Shown here one piece after another: positions 37,652-45,702 of a stretch of 64,000 nt of DNA. Below the pieces are notes generated by a model. The model ran no database searches and was not told the origin of the DNA. It saw only the letters and a list, made by a program, of their open reading frames with translations. The position numbers and the translations under genes were made by a program. This DNA comes from Prevotella sp. E9-3 (GTDB lineage: Bacteria; Bacteroidota; Bacteroidia; Bacteroidales; Bacteroidaceae), in assembly GCF_022024015.1 (NCBI RefSeq), contig NZ_CP091786.1, positions 1,798,001 to 1,862,000 on the forward strand, read 5' to 3'. The number at the start of each line of letters is the position of its first letter. Position 1 is the stretch's first letter.

Positions 37652-38839
37652 TTAATAAAGAAATCCTAATAACCATAATGGTATCTGATTGTCTTTACCT
37701 ATCTCAGTATTATATCGAGCATAGATGGTATCAGGTGCATACCTTACTTTATTATGTGAGTCAGCATCACAGATGCGAAACTTCAGTTTCCCGTCCACAA
37801 GGTAGAAATTGTCCCTACCCGACTGGTTTACCGTATGATCCTTCCACATCGAGTTTACAAAAAAGGTCTCCATAGCGTTTTGCTTCTCAACATGGATGGG
37901 ATAGATTGCGTAGAGTAGGTTTGAATTGTGCAGCATTACCTTTGAAGGTTTTTTGGGAAAATCTTCGCCTACAGGATAAATCATATTAAGCAGACGTGCA
38001 TCAGCCAAATATTTGATATAGTTCATGACAGTTGCTCTTGATGTTTCAATATCATTGGCTAATTGTGAAACATTGGGAGCCTTTGGACCCTCTTCGGCCA
38101 ACTGATAGAATAATTTCTTAATTTTGGTTAGATATTTCAGCTCTATCTGTTTGATGAGCAAAATATCTACCTCGGTCATCATATTCATCGTCTTCAGCAG
38201 GTTCTCACTATAGTTGCGGTCTTCCTGGAAGAATGGGTAGAAACCATGATGGATATAGTCCTGGAAATAGCGACGCGGCGACACTTTGGGCAGTATCTGC
38301 TTTACGATGCGTTCATGGTCGCTCAATATTTCATCAAGAGTATATGCCCGGAAATTATTACCTGTAAGAAGATTCAAGAACTCTCGAAATGAGAAACCAC
38401 GCAAATTATAGCTTTTCACTATTCCGTTAAGTTCGGGGTTCTCATCCTTGAGACGCATAACGCTTGAGCCAGTGAACACGATTTTCAAGCCTGGGTAGAG
38501 GTCATAACATCTGCGTAGCTCGTTGCTCCAATCAGGCTGTTTGAAAACCTGGTCGATGAGCAACACCCTACCTCCGTGATGATAGAACTCACCAGCAAAA
38601 TCGGCTATACCATGACCCTGAAAATAGAAATTGTTCATGTTGATGTAAAGGCATTGCTTGTCGTTTACATCAAAATGTTCGCGTGCATATTGAAGCAGGA
38701 AAGTTGTCTTACCAATGCCTCGTGTGCCTTTAATACCTATCAGGCGATCGTCCCAGTCTATCTCATCCATCAGGGTGCGACGTACCGGAGCGTTCACGTG
38801 CTCAACCAAGTAACGATGCGTTCTAAAGAAAGCTTCCAT
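37652..38839 (-). CDS. AAA ATPase with DUF4143 C-terminal domain
   Basis: A 395-residue P-loop ATPase of the common AAA_14/DUF4143 type found in prokaryotic genomes. Walker A is GTRGIGKTT (about residues 37-45); the expected Walker B reads RVLLIDQV, with Gln in place of the usual Glu/Asp after the aspartate, and the sensor region has IVFTGSSVMRL. A C-terminal winged-helix and DUF4143 nuclease-like region follows (about residues 250-395) and ends with the typical PLWLLGFLY. Its role is not known; related proteins are linked to defence or chromosome-associated functions without proof. It has its own TAnnTTTG box. It lies between nifJ and serB. Confidence 0.85.
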   Translation of the reverse strand: MEAFFRTHRYLVEHVNAPVRRTLMDEIDWDDRLIGIKGTRGIGKTTFLLQYAREHFDVNDKQCLYINMNNFYFQGHGIADFAGEFYHHGGRVLLIDQVFKQPDWSNELRRCYDLYPGLKIVFTGSSVMRLKDENPELNGIVKSYNLRGFSFREFLNLLTGNNFRAYTLDEILSDHERIVKQILPKVSPRRYFQDYIHHGFYPFFQEDRNYSENLLKTMNMMTEVDILLIKQIELKYLTKIKKLFYQLAEEGPKAPNVSQLANDIETSRATVMNYIKYLADARLLNMIYPVGEDFPKKPSKVMLHNSNLLYAIYPIHVEKQNAMETFFVNSMWKDHTVNQSGRDNFYLVDGKLKFRICDADSHNKVRYAPDTIYARYNTEIGKDNQIPLWLLGFLY

Positions 38840-38867
38840 TCTGCTGTCCGTCTATAAAAAACAGTTG

Positions 38868-38875
38868 CAAAAGTA
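38868..38875 (-). promoter_or_regulatory. TAnnTTTG promoter box for the AAA ATPase
   Basis: TACTTTTG on the minus strand, 29 bases upstream of the start codon, matches the Bacteroidetes -7 element. Confidence 0.55.
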
Positions 38876-38992
38876 CAAATTAATCTTTAAATTGCAAAGT
38901 CAAGTTGACAAAAACTTGCTAAATCTTGTTATTTTTCTGTCTTCTAAATAATTTTATTGTACATTTTATGTCTTTCAACGATTTTTTTCATG

Positions 38993-39000
38993 TACCTTTG
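38993..39000 (+). promoter_or_regulatory. TAnnTTTG promoter box for serB
   Basis: TACCTTTG on the plus strand, 24 bases upstream of the serB start codon, matches the Bacteroidetes -7 element. Confidence 0.55.
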
Positions 39001-39023
39001 CAAACAATAATTACAAATACTTT

Positions 39024-40289
39024 ATGAACCCAACTAACACCGATTCTATTAAAACGGAACATCGAGAAGAACAGATATTAGTACGCATCACAGGTCAAGA
39101 CCGTCCAGGACTGACTGCTTCGGTGATGGCAATCCTCGCTAAATATGATGCACAGATACTTGATATAGGTCAGGCAGACATTCACTCTACCCTATCATTA
39201 GGCATCCTAATCAGAATGGACGAAGTTCATAGCGGACAAGTGATGAAAGAGCTTTTGTTTAAAGCTACTGAATTGGCCGTAAACATAGGATTTTCGCCGA
39301 TCTCTGACGAAGAATATGAAGATTGGGTGGGACATCAGGGTAAGAATCGTTATATTCTTATGGTGATGGGGCGCCAGTTGGAAGCCCGCCAGATCGAGGC
39401 TGCCACCCGAATCATAGCCGATCAAGGATTGAATATTGACAGTATTATTCGTTTAACCGGACGTAAGAGTATTAAGAATCCTGCTAAGCATGTGCGAGCC
39501 TGTATAGAATTTTCACTTCGTGGCGAGCCAAAAAACAGACAGGAGATGCAGCGTCAATTCCTTAAGTTATCGGGTGATATGGAGATTGACTTTTCATTCC
39601 AGCGTGATGATATGTTCCGACGCATGCGTCGTCTTATTTGCTTTGATATGGACTCAACGCTCATTCAAACTGAATGTATTGACGAACTGGCAGAACGCGC
39701 AGGTGTGGGCGCTGAGGTAAGAGCCATCACAGAAAGTGCCATGAGAGGAGAAATTGACTTCAAAGAGAGTTTTACCCGTCGTGTAAAACTACTAAAGGGA
39801 CTTGATGTGAGTGTGATGCAGGATATTGCAGAACATTTACCCATCACGGAAGGGGTTGACCGACTGATGACTATATTAAAGAGGTGTGGATATAAAATAG
39901 CTATTCTTTCGGGTGGTTTTACCTATTTTGGTGAATATCTACAGCGCAAATATGGTATCGACTATGTATATGCCAACGAACTGGAGGTTGACGAAAATGG
40001 CAAACTTACAGGAAACTATGTTGGCGAGATAGTTGACGGACAGCGCAAGGCCGAACTGCTGAAACTGATAGCCCAAGTAGAGAAAGTGAACCTAGCGCAG
40101 ACTATTGCCGTGGGTGATGGCGCTAACGACCTACCAATGATTTCTGAGGCCGGACTTGGTATCGCTTTCCATGCTAAGCCACGTGTGGTGGCTAATGCTA
40201 AGCAGAGTATCAATACCATCGGATTGGATGGAGTGCTATATTTCCTTGGTTTCAAGGATTCATACTTGGGGGATCAGGGAAAATTTTAA
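39024..40289 (+). CDS. serB: Phosphoserine phosphatase with two N-terminal ACT domains
   Basis: SerB removes the phosphate from O-phosphoserine, the last step of serine synthesis. The 421-residue protein is the long form: two ACT domains (about residues 17-90, with LVRITGQDRPGLTASVM, and about 107-190) precede the HAD phosphatase. Catalytic motifs are DMDSTLIQTECIDELA (motif I, nucleophile aspartate), LSGGFTYFG (motif II) and GDGANDLPMI (motif III). The ACT domains may sense serine, which is known for related enzymes. uxaB follows 114 bases later and probably has its own signals. Confidence 0.93.
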   Translation: MNPTNTDSIKTEHREEQILVRITGQDRPGLTASVMAILAKYDAQILDIGQADIHSTLSLGILIRMDEVHSGQVMKELLFKATELAVNIGFSPISDEEYEDWVGHQGKNRYILMVMGRQLEARQIEAATRIIADQGLNIDSIIRLTGRKSIKNPAKHVRACIEFSLRGEPKNRQEMQRQFLKLSGDMEIDFSFQRDDMFRRMRRLICFDMDSTLIQTECIDELAERAGVGAEVRAITESAMRGEIDFKESFTRRVKLLKGLDVSVMQDIAEHLPITEGVDRLMTILKRCGYKIAILSGGFTYFGEYLQRKYGIDYVYANELEVDENGKLTGNYVGEIVDGQRKAELLKLIAQVEKVNLAQTIAVGDGANDLPMISEAGLGIAFHAKPRVVANAKQSINTIGLDGVLYFLGFKDSYLGDQGKF

Positions 40290-40403
40290 AACAGTCCCTT
40301 GATTAGCTACAACTTAAAGAAAAGCTATCGATCCTTAGTTGTAAAAATCTAAACTACAACAAGATAACATCAAAACAATAATTATTAACTTGAAAAAGAA
40401 AAC

Positions 40404-41843
40404 ATGAAACCATTAAACAAACATTTCGCACCAAAAAGTGTGATGCCCGAGAAAGTGATTCAGTTTGGTGAAGGAAATTTTCTTCGTGCATTTGTTGACT
40501 GGATTATCTGGCACATGGATCAGAAAACTGACTTCAACGGCTCTGTTGTTGTTGTTCAGCCTTTGGCAAACGGTATGATTGACTGGTTGAACGGTCAGGA
40601 TTGTCTCTATCATGTAAATTTGCAGGGACGTGAGAACGGCAAACCTGTTAACACGCTTGAGCGCATCGATGTAATCAGTCGCTGTCTGAACCCGTACTCT
40701 CAAAACGATGCCTATATGGCTCTGGCCGATCAGCCCGAAATTCGTTTTGTGATATCAAATACCACCGAGGCAGGTATTGCTTTCGATCCTGAATGCAAGC
40801 TTGAGGATAAGCCTGCTAGCAGTTATCCAGGCAAACTTGTTCAATTGTTGTATCGAAGATATCAGACTTTCAATGGCGACCCTACTAAAGGCTTGATTAT
40901 TTTCCCGTGTGAACTTATTTTCCTGAATGGCCACGTTCTGAAAGACTGTATTCGCAAATATATCGATTTATGGAAATTGCCTGAAGGCTTCCGCATTTGG
41001 CTTGAGGAATCATGTGGTGTGTATGCCACGCTGGTTGACCGTATTGTCCCAGGATTTCCTCGCAAGGAGATTGATCAGATTCAGGAAAAAATCAGCTATC
41101 GCGACAATCTTGTGGTGCAGGCTGAAAATTTTCACCTTTGGGTGATAGAAGCGCCAAAAGAAGTAGCTCAGGAATTCCCTGCTGACAAAGCCGGACTTCA
41201 CGTATTGTTTGTTCCATCGGAAGAGCCCTATCACAAGCGTAAGGTCACTTTGTTGAACGGCCCTCATACCGTTCTCTCGCCTGTCGCTTATTTGAGTGGT
41301 GTAAACATAGTTCGTGATGCCTGTCAGCATGAGGTGATTGGCAAGTATATTCACAAGGTTCAGTTCGATGAATTGATGCAGACCCTCGATCTGCCAATGG
41401 ATGAACTTGAAAAATTTGCCAATGACGTGTTGGAACGTTTCGACAACCCATTTGTTGACCATCAGGTAACAAGCATTATGCTGAACTCATTCCCCAAGTT
41501 CCAGGCTCGCGACCTGCCTGGGGTGAAGACTTACTTGGAGCGAAAAGGTGAACTCCCCAAGGGTTTGGTGTTCGGTCTTGCCGCTATCATCACTTATTAC
41601 AAAGGAGGTAAACGTAGCGATGGTACCGATATAACTCCCAATGATGATCCGAAGATTATCGAACTGCTCCAGAATCTATGGGCCACTGAAGATACACAGA
41701 AGATTGTGGATGGTGTATTGGGAGCTGAATTCATCTGGCAAGAAGACCTCAGAAAAATTTCTGGATTAAGCACATTGCTTAAACAGTATCTCGATCTGAT
41801 TCAGGCTGTCGGCATGCTGGAGGCTGTCAAAAGCATTTTGTAA
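40404..41843 (+). CDS. uxaB: Tagaturonate reductase (altronate oxidoreductase) UxaB
   Basis: UxaB reduces tagaturonate to altronate with NADH in galacturonate (pectin) breakdown. The 479-residue protein belongs to the polyol dehydrogenase family: the N-terminal nucleotide-binding fold starts VIQFGEGNFLRAFVDW, and the catalytic motif KVTLLNGPHTVL contains the Lys, Asn and His of the family's KxxxxNxxH site. Length is normal. No other uxa genes are near, so the rest of the pathway is elsewhere. Mannonate/fructuronate reductase is a close alternative, but this N-terminus and length fit UxaB. Confidence 0.88.
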   Translation: MKPLNKHFAPKSVMPEKVIQFGEGNFLRAFVDWIIWHMDQKTDFNGSVVVVQPLANGMIDWLNGQDCLYHVNLQGRENGKPVNTLERIDVISRCLNPYSQNDAYMALADQPEIRFVISNTTEAGIAFDPECKLEDKPASSYPGKLVQLLYRRYQTFNGDPTKGLIIFPCELIFLNGHVLKDCIRKYIDLWKLPEGFRIWLEESCGVYATLVDRIVPGFPRKEIDQIQEKISYRDNLVVQAENFHLWVIEAPKEVAQEFPADKAGLHVLFVPSEEPYHKRKVTLLNGPHTVLSPVAYLSGVNIVRDACQHEVIGKYIHKVQFDELMQTLDLPMDELEKFANDVLERFDNPFVDHQVTSIMLNSFPKFQARDLPGVKTYLERKGELPKGLVFGLAAIITYYKGGKRSDGTDITPNDDPKIIELLQNLWATEDTQKIVDGVLGAEFIWQEDLRKISGLSTLLKQYLDLIQAVGMLEAVKSIL

Positions 41844-41850
41844 CTATACG

Positions 41851-41897
41851 AGATCCCTTCCTCACCCCTGATTGGATGTCAGGAAGGGATCTTTTAT
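41851..41897 (+). terminator. Terminator after uxaB
   Basis: A perfect 12-bp stem (AGATCCCTTCCT at 41851-41862 with its complement at 41881-41892) with an 18-base loop is followed by TTTTATTAT. Confidence 0.8.
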
Positions 41898-41957
41898 TAT
41901 GTTTAAATATACACTTTTGAATTGCATATTTATTAAACTAAAACACGCGAGAATCGC

Positions 41958-42119
41958 ATGAGAATCACCAACCCCTACTTCGAACTTCTCTGTGCGAATT
42001 ATGAGCGTGTTGCAAGTAATTCACAACATTCTGACCGTCAGGCGTTTGCGGTTTTTGCATTCTCAAACCCTCTCTTTCTCGCTGAAAAATCATTAATTTT
42101 GGCTGCAATTGAACGGTAA
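41958..42119 (+). CDS. Possible 53-residue ORF in the repeat-rich gap
   Basis: An open frame of 53 residues (MRITNPYFELLCANYERV...) with no recognised domain. Its 3' end runs into the first unit of the 22-bp repeat array. No promoter or ribosome site stands out. It may be part of a larger repeated intergenic element and not a true gene. It is the only candidate gene between uxaB and the pseudogene at 42599. Confidence 0.25.
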   Translation: MRITNPYFELLCANYERVASNSQHSDRQAFAVFAFSNPLFLAEKSLILAAIER

Positions 42120-42240
42120 TTATACCACAACTGAATAATAGCTATACTGCAACTGAATAAAAACTATACTGCAACTGCCGTTCAGTTTCAGTACAATTGC
42201 CGTTCAGTTTCAGTACAATTGCCAGTTAGTTTCGGTATAA
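42099..42240. repeat. 22-bp-period repeat array that reverses orientation
   Basis: Seven phased or near-phased units of 22 bases. Units at 42121, 42143 and 42165 begin TATACYGCAACTGAATA (the first with CCACAACTG); the degenerate unit at 42099 precedes them. Units at 42177, 42199 and 42221 begin GCCGTTCAGTTTCAGTA (the last GCCAGTTAGTTTCGGTA), which is the reverse complement of the first type. The array is therefore a large imperfect palindrome with 22-bp spacing. The rest of the gap 41898-42598 holds A/T-rich DNA without other clear features. Confidence 0.85.
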
Positions 42241-42598
42241 GATGTATTGATTTGCAATAAAAAGGGAATTTTATCCCACCAAAGGTCGTTTTTGAGTGGC
42301 TTCGCCGTTCTAGTTTGCGATTTTTATTTGTCTTGATTTTCGAAAAACATATTGCATAAATATTTAATATTTGCGTTTGAAACAATTAAAATCAAACTCA
42401 GATTTGTTATTATATAACACTACTGTCCAGTTAAATTTCACCAAAGCGAAAGTTGGCGGTCATCTTCCGGATTTTGATTAATAATTGGTTTGTCAAAAAG
42501 TTCATTCAGCGGAGTCCTCTCAAATAGAACTTGGCCGATGACATTAGAGAATATGTAAAGATTTTGTTCGATATGATACATCTTCAGAGCAATAATAG

Positions 42599-43436
42599 AT
42601 GGAGTACATAAAACTTTCAAACGGTGTTCAGATGCCGACATTGGGCTATTCTTGTAAGCCCTGAAGAGTGTGAGCGTTGCGTGAGTGATGCATTAAGTGT
42701 AGGCTATCGTCTGATTGATACGGCACAGGCCTACCAGAATGAGGAGGGCGTTGGCAATGCCTGGCGCAAGAGTGGACTGAAGCGCGAGGACTTGTTCCTC
42801 GTGACGAAGGTGTGGATATCGAACAATGGCGAGGAAAAGGCTGCCAAGAGCATTGATGAGAGCCTGCGCAAGTTGCAGACGGAGTATATCGACTTGTTAC
42901 TCATCCATCAGGCCTACGGCGACGTGTTCGGCACATGGCGGGCTATGGAGAAGGCCTATCGTGCAGGCAAGGTTCGCGCTATCGGTGTGAGCAACTTCCA
43001 GGCAGGCCGTTTCTTCGACTTTGCCCACTATGTAGATCTGAAGCCTATGGTGAACCAGCTGGAGTGCAACACGCTTTCTCAGCAGACTGGAATTGAGCCG
43101 ATTCTTGGCGAGTTTGGCACCAAGATGATGGCATGGTATCCACTCGGTGGACAAGGAACAGACGGCATTGTGAAGAACGAACTGCTGGCTTCTATCGGTG
43201 CCAAGTACAACAAGACTGCCGCTCAGGTCGCTCTCCGTTGGCTCACCCAGCGTGGCATCGTGGCTATTCCTAAGTCGAGCCATAAGGAGCGCATGGCGCA
43301 GAACATCGACATCTTTGACTTCTCGCTGAGTGACGATGATATGGCTCAGATAGCTTAGATGAACCGGCACGACGCTGACACTAGAAATTTCGGTGACCCG
43401 CAGTTTGTGAAATACTTGATTGAAACATACGGTTAA
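42599..43436 (+). pseudogene. Aldo/keto reductase pseudogene (frameshift and in-frame stop)
   Basis: Remains of an NADPH-dependent aldo/keto reductase. The original start at 42599 reads MEYIKLSNGVQMPTLGY, the family N-terminus, but then hits a stop at 42662 after SCKP. The body continues in another frame from about 42640 (SPEECERCVSDALSVGYRLIDTAQAY); the site looks like a loss of about 8 bases relative to the usual GYGVFQV stretch. The core has the catalytic Tyr in DTAQAY and Lys/His segments TKVWI and LLLIHQAY. An in-frame TAG at 43356 cuts the protein after DDDMAQIA, yet the frame continues as MNRHDADTRNFGDPQFVKYLIETYG to 43436, the normal C-terminal tail. Two separate lesions make loss of function likely. 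Confidence 0.85.
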
Positions 43437-43439
43437 GAA

Positions 43440-43472
43440 AGCCTCTCCGCCACAAATGTTGACGGAGAGGCT
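43440..43472. terminator. Hairpin between the pseudogene and the BIG2 lipoprotein gene
   Basis: A perfect 10-bp stem (AGCCTCTCCG at 43440-43449 with its complement at 43463-43472) with a 13-base loop, flanked by TGTGTTGTT on the right. It could terminate both convergent units. Confidence 0.65.
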
Positions 43473-43509
43473 GTGTTGTTATCCTTTACTTAATACCTAT
43501 TGTTTATGC

Positions 43510-44295
43510 TTATTCGGCACCGCCTTGGCTGACACCACCCTCGTCCAGAGGAATGTTGCCGCCAGTAATCTCAATGGTGACAGTGGCACTCACTGCGGGG
43601 TTGTCCTTCGAGGTGCAGGTGATGGTCACCGTGCCGTTCTTAATCGGGGTGAACACACCGTCCTCACTGATGGTGGCCAGCGTGGTATCGTCCACGCTCC
43701 AGGTCACGCCGGTCTCGGTGATGTAAGCAGGTGTGAACACAGCGCTGAGTTGATAGTTGGCACCCACGGCATACTTACCGCCAGAGGTGGTGGGGATGGT
43801 GATAGCCAGGCTGCCGGCAGTGGGATGCGTGATGACATACACAGGCGTGTAGGCGGTCTGGTACGAACGAGCGTCCTCGCTGTAAATCAGCGACAGGCTA
43901 TAGTCCTTGCTGCCGTCGAAGCCGCTGGGTGTAGCGGTGACGGTCAGCGTACCCTTGGCATCATCGCCTGCAGCGGCGGTGATGGCCATGGCAGCATCAT
44001 GCTGAGTCACGAACTTCAGATGGGTGATGTCTGCTGCCAGTGTAGAAGCGAGCTCCTTGGGCTCTACCTCATAGACGATGGTAGCAGCAGCCGGCTGATC
44101 CACAGTGATGTTCACCACGCCCTCCTCGGTCTGGAACACCACGCTGTTCAACTGCGAGATGGTCTGGTTGTTATAACTGCGCAGGGCATCATTCTCGGCA
44201 CCCAACTTGTCAATATCGTCCTGATAGTCTGTGCAGGACACTGCGCCCAGCATCAGTGCGGGCATCATCAATGCATAAAAAATGTTCTTTTTCAT
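43510..44295 (-). CDS. BIG2 (Ig-like) domain lipoprotein
   Basis: A 261-residue lipoprotein. The start at 44295 (MKKNIFYALMMPALMLGAVSC) gives a proper lipobox, AVSC with Cys21; an upstream ATG at 44319 would add eight residues. A short coiled coil follows (DDIDKLGAENDALRSYNNQTISQLN, about residues 26-50). A middle beta-domain is followed by a BIG2 bacterial Ig-like domain (about residues 165-245: YQLSAVFTPAYITETGVTWSVDDTTLATISEDGVFTPIKNGTVTITC). Surface or periplasmic exposure is likely. It is the last gene of the leftward surface cluster and follows the OmpA gene by 27 bases. Confidence 0.8.
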   Translation of the reverse strand: MKKNIFYALMMPALMLGAVSCTDYQDDIDKLGAENDALRSYNNQTISQLNSVVFQTEEGVVNITVDQPAAATIVYEVEPKELASTLAADITHLKFVTQHDAAMAITAAAGDDAKGTLTVTATPSGFDGSKDYSLSLIYSEDARSYQTAYTPVYVITHPTAGSLAITIPTTSGGKYAVGANYQLSAVFTPAYITETGVTWSVDDTTLATISEDGVFTPIKNGTVTITCTSKDNPAVSATVTIEITGGNIPLDEGGVSQGGAE

Positions 44296-44322
44296 ATCGT
44301 ATTGTTTTTTAGTTATCAATTC

Positions 44323-45462
44323 TTAATTTTCAATTGTAACGGCTACCGCAGCTCGGTCTTCCTTGTCGTCGCCCTTGCCACGTTCGCCCTTACCCTCGGT
44401 CTTGATGCGCGAAGCATCGACGCCACGGGCCACGAGCGCCTTCTTCACGGCATTGGCACGCCAGCGCGAGAGTTTCAGGTTGTACTGCCACTTACCGGTG
44501 CGGCTGGCCCAGCCTGTCACAGTGAGGTGCTTGTCGGGATGCGCCTTCATGTATTCGGCAATCTCGTCAATCTTCGATTCCTCGGAAGGCAGGATGCGCG
44601 ATGAACTGAAGCGGAAGTAAACCTTCACCTCCTTGAGTTCAGGCTTCTTCTCGATGACGGGCTCAGGCTTCTTCTCGATGACGGGCTCGGGTTTCTTCTC
44701 GACCACCGGTTCGGGTTTCTTCTCGACCACGGGCTCAGGCTCCACTACAGGCAGAGGCTCCTCAATCTTGATGTGCTTGCGCGTGGGACCTAAGGCAATC
44801 TTCACGCCCACCAGCAGGTTCTGCTGCCAGTCGAGGTTGTCGCTCTTGCCTTTCTTCGAGTTCCACTTGTCGGGCAGCACATTGGCGTTGTACTCCAGAC
44901 CGAGCGCCACGCGCTCAGAGAGATCATACTCGATGCCGCCGCCGATGCGTCCTGCGGGGAACAGCTTCGTGCCGTCCCATAGGTTCTGGAATCCGCCGTT
45001 AGGCAGTCCCGGAGCCGTCGCCGTTGCTGCCAGACGGTTGGCGTCGTCGTTGCTCGAAGCGATGTTCAGTCCCACGCCAGCCAGTCCGTAGATGTTCCAC
45101 TTACGGTCTGCGTTCCATCCCCAGATGAGGTTGGTCAGCGACACCGTAGCGTCCAGATTGGCCTGCACATAGTTCCATTTATACTCTGCCACGGGGTGTG
45201 TCTGCCAGTTGCGAGCCTCCCAGCCCGACGCACCGAGGCGCAGGCCGAAGACCGGCGAGAACTGACGGCCCACGCTAAGCGCGGCAGCAGGCGACAGCAG
45301 CTTCGAGAACTTGGCTTCGCCCACGTGGTAGCCCACGCCCACCTGGGGCTGGACGAACCAGTGTGGCTGGAAGGCCACCGAGTCTCTCGTTGTCTGCGCC
45401 TGTGTTGGCGCAGCCCCTACGAGGGCCAGCGCCAGTGTCAGCATAATTGTCTTTTTGTTCAT
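44323..45462 (-). CDS. OmpA family outer-membrane protein with repeat linker
   Basis: A 379-residue outer-membrane protein: signal peptide (MNKKTIMLTLALALVGAAPTQA), an eight-strand beta barrel (about residues 25-230), a Pro/Glu/Lys linker made of eight-residue repeats (EPVVEKKP type, about residues 240-275), and a C-terminal OmpA peptidoglycan-binding domain (about residues 280-379) with YFRFSSSRILPSEESKIDEIAEYM, the VTGWASRTG strand, NLKLSRWRANAVKKAL and the conserved RIKTEGKGER. It tethers the outer membrane to the cell wall. The linker is encoded by four 24-bp direct repeats. Confidence 0.92.
   Translation of the reverse strand: MNKKTIMLTLALALVGAAPTQAQTTRDSVAFQPHWFVQPQVGVGYHVGEAKFSKLLSPAAALSVGRQFSPVFGLRLGASGWEARNWQTHPVAEYKWNYVQANLDATVSLTNLIWGWNADRKWNIYGLAGVGLNIASSNDDANRLAATATAPGLPNGGFQNLWDGTKLFPAGRIGGGIEYDLSERVALGLEYNANVLPDKWNSKKGKSDNLDWQQNLLVGVKIALGPTRKHIKIEEPLPVVEPEPVVEKKPEPVVEKKPEPVIEKKPEPVIEKKPELKEVKVYFRFSSSRILPSEESKIDEIAEYMKAHPDKHLTVTGWASRTGKWQYNLKLSRWRANAVKKALVARGVDASRIKTEGKGERGKGDDKEDRAAVAVTIEN
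44642..44737. repeat. Four 24-bp in-frame repeats in the OmpA linker
   Basis: Four direct repeats of 24 bases (each starting GGCTTCTTCTCG or GGTTTCTTCTCG) encode KKPEPVIE/VE units on the minus strand. Gain or loss of a unit keeps the frame and changes the linker length. Confidence 0.85.
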
Positions 45463-45500
45463 ATAAATTAGTATTTAATACTAAACATTAAATTTTTTCT

Positions 45501-45688
45501 TTCGACCACGAATTGCACGAATTGAACGAATTCTTCTTCTGTAGTTCTGAATTATTATCGAATTTCACAAATAGAATCGCCGGCGATTCTTGCTGCGCGT
45601 TGCAATTTGTTTAATTCGTTGCATCTTTAGATGCTATTCGTTCATAATCTTCATACTTAATAATTCGTTTCATTCGTGAAATTCGTGG
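45501..45688. repeat. CCACGAAT palindromic element, copy 1
   Basis: The element is bounded by imperfect inverted arms of 27 bases (45506-45532, starting CCACGAATTGCACG, and 45662-45688, ending GAAATTCGTGG). It contains a perfect 18-bp palindrome, AGAATCGCCGGCGATTCT, at 45573-45590. Bases 45501-45612 match 49966-50077 with one difference by eye. It lies between the gene at 45703 and the OmpA gene. Confidence 0.85.
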
Positions 45689-45702
45689 TTTTATTCTCAT
45701 TC

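Noticed and set aside
40290..40403. Terminator after serB
   Set aside because: A weak, bulged hairpin overlaps the serB stop codon, without a T-tract; not convincing.
42438..42641. 67-residue minus-strand open frame (ends NEDDRQLSLW-like)
   Set aside because: It starts inside the reductase pseudogene; an inner start at 42581 would give 47 residues, but no promoter or family supports it. It might be the remnant of another gene.
43420..44604. 394-residue plus-strand open frame
   Set aside because: It is antisense to the BIG2 lipoprotein and OmpA genes. Its Gly/His/Leu-rich composition comes from codon bias on the opposite strand.
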